Below are positions 1 to 4,199 of a stretch of 5,200 nucleotides of DNA, piece after piece (positions within the stretch are counted from its first letter, which is position 1; each line of letters opens with the position of its first letter). A program made the position numbers and the translations under genes. Source of the stretch: Actinobacteria bacterium UBA3086 (GTDB lineage Bacteria > Actinomycetota > Coriobacteriia > Anaerosomatales > UBA3086); contig DFBG01000091.1 in the NCBI GenBank assembly GCA_002367305.1, positions 1,940 through 7,139 on the forward strand, read 5' to 3'. A model generated the notes under the pieces. It was not told the DNA's origin. It did not search any database and worked only from the letters and a program-made list of their open reading frames with translations.

Positions 1-146
1 TGGATCTGCTCCACCATCTCCTCGCCCGTGACATTGAGCTGCTCGGGGCACTGCTCCTCGGGCTTTCCCGCTCGCTGCAACATGGTGCCGAGGCCGCCAT
101 CGATGACGAGCACCTCGCCCTGCACCCTGTTCAAAATGTCATACAT
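1..146 (-). CDS. Homocysteine S-methyltransferase / methionine synthase (MetH-type), N-terminal fragment
   Basis: Reading the minus strand from an ATG at 146 gives 48 codons that run off the left edge. The peptide contains VLVIDGGLGTMLQ, then PEQLN, then EEMVEQIH. This is the opening of the homocysteine-binding TIM barrel of cobalamin-dependent methionine synthase and related homocysteine methyltransferases, whose usual form is DGAMGTMLQ...E.LN. The start is firm: GGAG (155-158) lies 8 nt upstream, and an in-frame TGA lies six codons upstream. The gene begins 27 nt after the ferredoxin gene stops and is probably the last step of the same operon, methylating homocysteine to methionine in the cytoplasm. 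The zinc-binding cysteines and any folate, B12 or reactivation domains lie outside the window. Full-length MetH, a shorter B12-dependent form and a stand-alone methyltransferase therefore cannot be told apart. Confidence 0.82.
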   Translation of the reverse strand, partial: MYDILNRVQGEVLVIDGGLGTMLQRAGKPEEQCPEQLNVTGEEMVEQI

Positions 147-173
147 GGGAGTGACTCCGTTTCAAATGGACTT

Positions 174-575
174 CTAGAACCGCAACGTGACAGCTCGACG
201 CGGACAGGCCACGACACACGCCTCGCAATACACGCACTTGTCCTTGTCGAACACGAGCTGTGCGTCGGCGTCGAGGGTGAGCGCACCGGGCTTACACACC
301 GCGGTACACAGTCCGCATACCACGCAGAGATCCTCGTCGAGACAGATGTCCGCGGCGGCCTCGCTCACCGTGAGGCCCTGGCTTTCCAGGAACTCGACAC
401 CGGAGGCAAAAGCATCTTTGCTCCCCGTGAGTTCGAGCAGCATACGGCCCTGCTGAGCCGGCTGAATCTGCGCACGCAGGATGTTGGGCACGAGGTCGAA
501 GTCCTTGACCAAGTGGTAGATGACCGGCCTCAGCGACTGCCGAGGAGGGAACGTGAGATCGAATCGCTTTCTCAT
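174..575 (-). CDS. NIL-domain 2[4Fe-4S] ferredoxin, partner of the homocysteine-forming sulfurtransferase
   Basis: This 133-residue protein has two parts. Residues 1 to about 72 form a NIL-like domain (RFDLTFP...PVIYHLVKDFDLVPNIL), a small fold also found in methionine ABC transporter ATPases. Residues 78-133 form a bacterial-type ferredoxin. It has two complete CxxCxxCxxxC motifs, C84/C87/C90/C94 and C114/C117/C120/C124, the second ending in CP, so two [4Fe-4S] clusters are expected. The architecture matches Methanosarcina MA1822, which works with the DUF39 protein MA1821 in forming homocysteine from aspartate semialdehyde. The likely role is electron delivery during sulfur transfer (family knowledge, not visible here). 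The ATG lies 2 nt after the upstream TAG, and GGAGG (586-590) sits inside the last codons of that gene with 10-nt spacing, suggesting translational coupling. The protein is cytoplasmic, with no signal peptide or membrane segment. Confidence 0.9.
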   Translation of the reverse strand: MRKRFDLTFPPRQSLRPVIYHLVKDFDLVPNILRAQIQPAQQGRMLLELTGSKDAFASGVEFLESQGLTVSEAAADICLDEDLCVVCGLCTAVCKPGALTLDADAQLVFDKDKCVYCEACVVACPRRAVTLRF

Positions 576-577
576 GA

Positions 578-1750
578 CTAGATCGCCTCCTCTGTGCGGA
601 TCTCGAGCGGTTTCGTGGCCTGCGAACCAACCTGCGGCAACTGCTGCAAGGGCTTCGTGAGAAGCATGCGTTCCTCAGACACCCACCGCTTGAGCTCGGC
701 GGCTATGGCGCGCGCCTTGGGCAGAGAGCTTATGGGTCCTGTCGGTATCTTCTTGCCGTCGATCTCGATCTCTCCGCTACGCAACTGCGCATAGGTGACC
801 TGAGCCAACGCTGGACGACTGCGACGCTGCACACCGTAGTCGAAGACCGTGGCCTTGATGTCCGCATCCGTGAGCGCGAGCGTCTCCGCTATATCCTCGT
901 CCAGCACAGGGATCGGAACACCGATGCCGACGAACGAACTCACGCCGTACCCCGTGAACGAGGCTGCGCTGAAGAACTCCGGACTCGCCTGTTTCATGTC
1001 GGCCATCACCGCGAGCGTGCCGGCCGGCTTGACTGGGACACCGTGCTCGTCGCGCGCGTCGTGCGGATTGTGCTGCGTACCCTCCCACGCCACATAGCCG
1101 GGAGCACCGGCGACGAAGCACCGCGTGCCCACGCCGATCGTGCGGTACGTGGGATCGTTGAGCAGCGGCGAGAGTGCGCCGGCCGAGCAGTATGTGGCGT
1201 TGGACAAGCGTGGCAGCAGCGTGCCCAAGTAGGTGTAGAGCGCACGATCGCTGGTGTTAACGGCGACCGCATAGTTCTGATAGGCGTTGCGTGGGTTGAA
1301 GAAGTACGCCTGGTTCAAGTCGTCGAGCGTCACCCAGGTGTCGATCTCGGTACGCGGGTAGCAGTCAGTGCCCGTGCTCGTCGCCTTGAGGTGGACGGCC
1401 CGCCCCCGCAGCAGATCCTCGAGCACGTGCGCGCCACCATATTCGATTCCAGCCGTGAGGCTCGGCTCCGTACCACCTATATAGGTGTCCACCGCAGCGA
1501 GGCCGCCGCTGGCAGGCACGTCATTGAGCGTGATCTCGCCCATGCGTATCGGAGGGTCTGAGTGACCGAAGTTCAAGAATGCACCCGTAGAGCACATGGG
1601 GCCGAACGTTCCCGTCGTGACGACGTCGACCTTCTTGGCCGCACCTTTCACGCCTTCATCAGCAGCCAGGGCACCGAACTCCTCGGCAGTCATGACCACT
1701 GCGTCCCCAGACGCGATGCGTGCGTTGATCTCTTCCCAACTCTTTGCCAT
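578..1750 (-). CDS. DUF39/HcyBio protein, L-aspartate semialdehyde sulfurtransferase (homocysteine biosynthesis)
   Basis: This 390-residue protein belongs to the DUF39 family (COG1900, 'homocysteine biosynthesis protein'). Landmarks are TTGTFGPMCSTGAFLNFGH near residues 45-63, NDVPASGGLAAVDTYIGGTEP near 76-96, and TSTGTDCYPRTEI near 124-136. The characterised homologue MA1821 makes homocysteine from aspartate semialdehyde and sulfide through two conserved cysteines, recalled as C54 and C131. Here C53 and C130 keep the same 77-residue spacing and are the likely persulfide or catalytic residues. Other cysteines are at 188 and 211. The archaeal protein carries a C-terminal CBS pair; this one stops after the DUF39 region and lacks it. 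The start chosen is ATG at 1750, with GGAGGTG (1757-1763) 8 nt upstream. A GTG at 1759 falls inside that ribosome site and is rejected. It is the first gene behind the T-box and is followed after 2 nt by its ferredoxin partner. The enzyme activity is inferred from the family. Confidence 0.9.
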   Translation of the reverse strand: MAKSWEEINARIASGDAVVMTAEEFGALAADEGVKGAAKKVDVVTTGTFGPMCSTGAFLNFGHSDPPIRMGEITLNDVPASGGLAAVDTYIGGTEPSLTAGIEYGGAHVLEDLLRGRAVHLKATSTGTDCYPRTEIDTWVTLDDLNQAYFFNPRNAYQNYAVAVNTSDRALYTYLGTLLPRLSNATYCSAGALSPLLNDPTYRTIGVGTRCFVAGAPGYVAWEGTQHNPHDARDEHGVPVKPAGTLAVMADMKQASPEFFSAASFTGYGVSSFVGIGVPIPVLDEDIAETLALTDADIKATVFDYGVQRRSRPALAQVTYAQLRSGEIEIDGKKIPTGPISSLPKARAIAAELKRWVSEERMLLTKPLQQLPQVGSQATKPLEIRTEEAI

Positions 1751-1756
1751 CTCGAT

Positions 1757-1763
1757 CACCTCC
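1757..1763 (-). promoter_or_regulatory. Shine-Dalgarno of the DUF39 gene (decides its start)
   Basis: The minus strand reads TGGAGGTGATCGAG before the ATG at 1750. GGAGGTGATC is complementary to the 3' end of 16S rRNA over about ten bases, and its GGAGG core ends 8 nt before the ATG. The in-frame GTG at 1759-1757 is part of this site, so it cannot also serve as the start. Confidence 0.85.
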
Positions 1764-1772
1764 AGAAGATAT

Positions 1773-1817
1773 GAAAAAACACGCTCCCGCCCGACTGTGT
1801 GTCAGGACGAGGCGTGT
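1773..1817 (-). terminator. T-box regulated intrinsic terminator
   Basis: On the minus strand ACACGC (1817-1812) pairs with GCGTGT (1784-1779). The helix continues inside as CTCGTCC with GGGCGGG beyond a bulged A, then GAC with GTC, closing on an ACACA loop. That is about 16 pairs, followed directly by a run of T (1779-1774). The helix's 5' strand, CGCCTCG, can instead pair with CGGG and GCG flanking the T-box bulge to form the antiterminator. The two folds exclude each other, as expected for a transcription-attenuating T-box. The gene starts about 23 nt further on. Confidence 0.9.
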
Positions 1818-1845
1818 CTGCGTCTCGCGGTACCACCCGACTTCG

Positions 1846-1875
1846 TCATGATTCCCGGATCGGCCGGGATCATGA
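1846..1875 (-). other. Stem III hairpin of the T-box leader
   Basis: The minus strand has TCATGATCCCGG, a five-base loop CCGAT, then CCGGGAATCATGA. This gives twelve base pairs with one extra A on the 3' arm. It lies eight bases before the conserved T-box sequence, where stem III occurs in this class of leader. Confidence 0.8.
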
Positions 1876-1899
1876 CCTCGTTTCAAGCACGGGACCGGT

Positions 1900-1934
1900 G
1901 GCTTTTCCTTGCGAGGCGGGAGCCTTAACGCAAG
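1900..1934 (-). other. Stem IIA/B-type pseudoknot of the T-box leader
   Basis: CTTGCG (1934-1929) pairs with CGCAAG (1913-1908). Inside the loop, GGCT (1924-1921) can pair with AGCC (1903-1900) just beyond the hairpin, making an H-type pseudoknot. Its place between stem II and stem III is that of the stem IIA/B pseudoknot known from canonical T-boxes. The pairing was read by eye, not folded computationally. Confidence 0.65.
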
Positions 1935-2133
1935 AGGTCCGATGCTCATGAGCCTGTGATATCGGTGGCTGCCGTCCGGCATTACTGGGCGCATCGCGCC
2001 GTTCCTCCGGATGTCTCCAGGGCCATGTTCCGCGACCTTTCAGACACCGGCTCTCAGCTACCCCGGCTCTCTGAAGTCCTAGTCGGACCGCGTACTCTTC
2101 CCTATCAAAGACAATGCTATGAGATTGCGCCCA

Positions 2134-2163
2134 AGCATAGTGACCCACAGCGCTCGCTGTCAA
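2134..2163 (-). promoter_or_regulatory. Sigma-70-type promoter of the T-box/methionine operon
   Basis: On the minus strand TTGACA (2163-2158) is a perfect -35 box. It is followed by an 18-bp spacer and TATGCT (2139-2134), a good -10 box. Transcription would start near 2127, about 24 nt before stem I. The -35 box lies about 40 bp beyond the Nudix stop codon, so the methionine genes have their own promoter. Confidence 0.8.
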
Positions 2164-2203
2164 CTGCACCGGCACGCCTTACTGGCCGACGAAGAACACC
2201 GAG

Positions 2204-2644
2204 CTACGCCCTCTGCAGACGCTCCAACGCCGATCGAACGATCAGGTCGTGATCGAATGCGAGGTCGGGCAGATCCGACAACGCGTGCCACGCGGCCTCG
2301 GCGGCATCGTCGCCACCCTGCACATGCGGCATCTGGGGCCCAATGTCGACCACGAACGCTGCCGCCACGGTCCACCCGCGCGGATCGCGGCCGGGCTGAC
2401 CGAACGTACCCACCATGAGGTACTCGGAATCCGGCACGGAGAGCCCCGTCTCCTCGGCGAGCTCACGCCTGCCCGCAGCCTCCACAGGTTCCATCTCGTT
2501 CACGAAACCGCCAGGCAGCGCCCACTTGCCGCGGAATGGTTCGATCCCCCGACGTATGAGCAGCACGTGACGATCTCCGGGCAAGCCGGCAATGGCGACC
2601 GTGTCGGCCGAGAAGCCGGGGCGTGGGTACTCGTAGGTGGGCAT
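2204..2644 (-). CDS. Nudix hydrolase, ADP-ribose pyrophosphatase-like
   Basis: A 146-residue Nudix protein with a perfect Nudix box (Gx5Ex7REUxEExGU), running from GGFVNEMEP to RRELAEETGL (residues 45-68). Its glutamates bind the metal for diphosphate hydrolysis. The following FGQPGRDPRGW, with a proline about 16 residues past the box, resembles the ADP-ribose pyrophosphatase group (COG1051). The N-terminal YEYPRP start and the ALPGGF segment also fit. The exact substrate is not certain; NADH, sugar nucleotides or an NrtR-like role are alternatives, but no extra DNA-binding domain is present. ATG at 2644 is preferred over GTG at 2650. There is no ribosome site, but TACAAT (2657-2652) ends 7 nt before the ATG, which would give a leaderless message. 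It is transcribed toward the methionine operon with no visible terminator between them. Confidence 0.93.
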   Translation of the reverse strand: MPTYEYPRPGFSADTVAIAGLPGDRHVLLIRRGIEPFRGKWALPGGFVNEMEPVEAAGRRELAEETGLSVPDSEYLMVGTFGQPGRDPRGWTVAAAFVVDIGPQMPHVQGGDDAAEAAWHALSDLPDLAFDHDLIVRSALERLQRA

Positions 2645-2651
2645 GCACACG

Positions 2652-2657
2652 ATTGTA
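2652..2657 (-). promoter_or_regulatory. Candidate -10 box giving a leaderless Nudix mRNA
   Basis: The minus strand reads TACAAT, then seven bases, then the ATG of the Nudix gene. Transcription would start on or one base before the ATG. No Shine-Dalgarno and no good -35 box are visible. The TANNNT-N7-ATG arrangement is common for leaderless genes in actinobacteria. Confidence 0.45.
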
Positions 2658-2786
2658 CGCCTGTCGGTCTGTCACAGCCCGCACTTGAACACCATCTTTT
2701 GCACGCGCGCACCAAAGGGGTACCGTTGCGTACCATCCTTCGCGGTCGACGGGGCTGCGCATCTCAGGCAGAGGGGCCCGTACCGA

Positions 2787-3785
2787 ATGAGCATCTGGAA
2801 TCCCTTGACATGGTCGCACCGCGTCAAGATCGTTGTGGCGTTCGCATCCATGTACGTCATCTGGGGTTCGACATATCTCGCCATCCGCGTGGGCCTTGAG
2901 AACGCCATGCCCCCATCTCTGTTGGCAGGGATCAGACTCGTGACCGCCGGATTGCTCATGTTCGCCTTCGCCCGCTGGCGCGGCTACTCGTTGCGCATGC
3001 CTCGGCGTGAACTCATCATCACCGTTATCGTGGGCATCTTCCTGCTCTGCGGCGGCATGTACTTCACCGTGTTGGCCGAGCAGTACGTCCCGTCGAGTCT
3101 TTCGGCCCTGCTCGTCGCGGTCGTACCGCTCTGGGTCGCGTCGGCAGAGGGTCTGCTCCCCGGCATGGACCGCCTCACGGGTCGCGGAATCCTGGGCTTG
3201 TTCATCGGCTTCGCCGGGCTGGGCATCCTCATGTACCCCCGCATCACTGGTATCCAGGGCGACGAGAAGCAGTTCATAGGCATAGGCCTGCAGCTGCTCG
3301 CCACGTGGCTCTGGACGACCGGCTCGATCATCTCCAAGCGCAACCCCATCAAAACGAACGGCGTGGTGGCCGTCGCATGGGAGATGTTCGCAGCCGGAGT
3401 CATTCTCACGTTCGTGGGCGTCGTGCGCGGCGAGGTCGCGGACCTGGGCGGCGTGTCGGCGGCAGGCGTGGGCGCGCTCTTGTACCTTGCAGTCATGGGT
3501 TCCTGTGTCGCCTTCACCGCATTCATGTGGCTTCTGCGCAACGTTCCCGCCTCCAAGGTCATGACATACACGTACGTGAACCCGGTCGTGGCGGTCTTTC
3601 TGGGCTGGAGCGCTGGCTACGTCGGCCTTCTGCCCGAGCCGGAGCCGGTCAACATCTGGGTGGTCGGGGGGATGACCGTGATCGTGCTGGGTGTCGTCCT
3701 CACGACCTCGTCGCCCATGAAGCCTTCTCGTAGAGGCGAAATGCCAAAGGAACCCGACGCAGAACCGGCACTCGAGCTCGCATAG
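2787..3785 (+). CDS. EamA/DMT-family metabolite exporter, YedA-like
   Basis: A 332-residue inner-membrane protein of the drug/metabolite transporter superfamily. It has two EamA repeats (about residues 14-150 and 164-307) and roughly ten hydrophobic segments. The first repeat opens with YVIWGSTYLAIRVGLE followed by MPPSLLAGIR, closely resembling E. coli YedA. The second repeat contains RNVPASKVMTYTYVNPVVAVFLG, the usual end-of-domain motif. The length is normal for the family, with a charged cytoplasmic tail after residue 310. Relatives export amino acids or other small metabolites, but the substrate cannot be read from sequence. The frame stays open upstream to 2637. ATG at 2787 is chosen because the family N-terminus begins there and GAGGGG (2771-2776) lies about 10 nt before it; the extra 50 upstream residues look non-coding. 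It is divergent from the Nudix gene, and no clear promoter was found. Confidence 0.92.
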   Translation: MSIWNPLTWSHRVKIVVAFASMYVIWGSTYLAIRVGLENAMPPSLLAGIRLVTAGLLMFAFARWRGYSLRMPRRELIITVIVGIFLLCGGMYFTVLAEQYVPSSLSALLVAVVPLWVASAEGLLPGMDRLTGRGILGLFIGFAGLGILMYPRITGIQGDEKQFIGIGLQLLATWLWTTGSIISKRNPIKTNGVVAVAWEMFAAGVILTFVGVVRGEVADLGGVSAAGVGALLYLAVMGSCVAFTAFMWLLRNVPASKVMTYTYVNPVVAVFLGWSAGYVGLLPEPEPVNIWVVGGMTVIVLGVVLTTSSPMKPSRRGEMPKEPDAEPALELA

Positions 3786-3848
3786 CTACGACGCGAGACT
3801 GCCTCCACAGAACCTCCACAATGCCTGCATCGCCACTCGACATCCGGG

Positions 3849-3877
3849 GTGAATACTGTCTCCAGACGGTAGTTCAC
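3849..3877 (+). other. Unexplained 12-bp hairpin
   Basis: GTGAA (3849-3853) pairs with TTCAC (3873-3877), and TACTGTC (3854-3860) pairs with GACGGTA (3865-3871). There is one T-G pair, a TCCA loop and a single bulged G at 3872. No T-run follows on either strand, so it is not a classic terminator. It lies between the exporter stop codon and the ribosome site of the short reading frame. It could be an RNA-processing or 3'-end stabilising hairpin, or part of a small leader. Confidence 0.5.
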
Positions 3878-3910
3878 AGACCTGCCCGTAACGGATGAAA
3901 GGAGCCCGCC

Positions 3911-4031
3911 ATGATGTGTCGCACCCCGCGGAGAGATCGATCGCGACGAATACGAGCGGCTCATCACGGCACTACGTAGCGGATCATCGGGCGACGGATT
4001 CCCACCGTCCCCGAATCTCCCCTCCCCCTAA
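3911..4031 (+). pseudogene. Short frameshifted or recoded small CDS with a SHOCT-like peptide
   Basis: AAAGGAG (3898-3904) lies 6 nt before ATG ATG (3911). This good initiation region opens a frame of only 22 codons, ending at TAG 3977. The +1 frame from about 3927 reads RGEIDRDEYERLITALRSG and continues to TAA at 4029-4031, which touches the terminator stem. That peptide resembles SHOCT-type short C-terminal motifs (GEI..EEYE.L...L). No ATG, GTG or TTG start exists in that frame after its TGA at 3912. Dropping one C from the CCCC run at 3924-3927 would join the strong start to this frame and give about 39 residues. Possibilities are a sequencing error, a decayed gene, a real +1 shift, or chance. 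No function is claimed. Confidence 0.35.
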
Positions 4032-4054
4032 GGCCCCTGCATCGCGGGGGCCTT
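4030..4054 (+). terminator. GC-rich hairpin terminator before the ABC transporter
   Basis: AAGGCCCC (4030-4037) pairs with GGGGCCTT (4047-4054). Three further pairs, TGC with GCG including a wobble, close on a tiny ATC loop. The following sequence, GGCGTTTCC, is only weakly T-rich, as is often the case in high-GC genomes. The hairpin would end transcripts from the exporter and short-ORF side and separate them from the ABC gene. Confidence 0.7.
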
Positions 4055-4199
4055 GGCGTTTCCGCACACTCGGAGAAACAGGTGGCCCAGAATCTCCATC
4101 GGCGCATGTGCTTGGGCATGAACTAGAATGGCGACCGTGTGCAGAGTCACGGTTGATCGACCGGTTTCATGTCGTTCGAGTCCGACTTCGGAGGGATCC

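Larger units (their letters stand above)
1773..2103 (-). promoter_or_regulatory. T-box riboswitch leader, predicted tRNA-Met responsive
   Basis: The decisive signature is the conserved T-box sequence GGGTGGTACCGCG (1838-1826), whose bulge binds the free CCA end of uncharged tRNA. In RNA order, stem I spans 2103-2019. Its base is AGGG (2103-2100) with CCCT (2022-2019), it has a loop-E-like GAAGAGTA, a TTCAGA/TCTGAA helix and the AGAGAGCCGG...GAGAGCCGG distal part. The specifier loop reads GAAC-ATG-G, placing AUG at 2026-2024 as the codon for the methionine anticodon CAU. Stem II is CCGAT/ATCGG (1965-1939). A pseudoknot-capable hairpin lies at 1934-1900. Stem III is a 12-bp hairpin (1875-1846). 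Then come the antiterminator and terminator. Uncharged tRNA-Met should stabilise the antiterminator and let transcription reach the homocysteine/methionine genes. T-box identity is very secure. The AUG specifier rests on its position in the loop and on the genes it precedes. Confidence 0.95.
3786..4199. other. Intergenic stretch without a large gene
   Basis: These 414 bases separate the exporter gene from the ABC transporter. They contain the bulged hairpin at 3849-3877, the short reading frame with a strong ribosome site at 3898-4031, the GC-rich terminator at 4030-4054, and a possible -10 box TAGAAT (4124-4129) ahead of the ABC gene with no matching -35. No tRNA, CRISPR array or insertion sequence was seen. 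Confidence 0.7.

Noticed and set aside
1043..1561. 172-codon open frame on the plus strand
   Set aside because: It lies wholly opposite the well-supported DUF39 gene, its peptide shows no recognisable domain, and it has no ribosome site. It is a high-GC shadow frame.
1757..1759. GTG as the DUF39 start
   Set aside because: It is part of the Shine-Dalgarno sequence for the ATG at 1750 and has no ribosome site of its own at proper spacing.
1773..2163. SAM or cobalamin riboswitch instead of a T-box
   Set aside because: The conserved T-box sequence, specifier loop and antiterminator/terminator pairing are all present, and no SAM core or B12-box was seen.
1659..2175. Open frames across the leader region on the minus strand
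   Set aside because: They run through the T-box stems and terminator, and their peptides look random. The RNA structure explains this stretch.
2637..2786. Extended N-terminus of the exporter
   Set aside because: The 50 extra residues are Cys/His/Arg-rich and unlike EamA proteins, they would overlap the Nudix start region, and the family N-terminus begins at the ATG at 2787.
2249..2899. 216-codon open frame on the plus strand
   Set aside because: It overlaps the Nudix gene on the other strand and the exporter start in another frame. The Nudix box is perfect on the minus strand, so this is a shadow.
2984..3571. 195-codon open frame on the minus strand
   Set aside because: It is antisense to the EamA exporter, is rich in Pro, Arg, Ser and Thr, and has no motif. 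This is typical of a reverse-frame artefact.
4168..4186. Possible tRNA T-arm (GTCG-TTCGAGTC-CGAC)
   Set aside because: The loop has eight bases and the stem only four pairs, and no acceptor or anticodon arms fit around it. It lies in the leader of the ABC gene.
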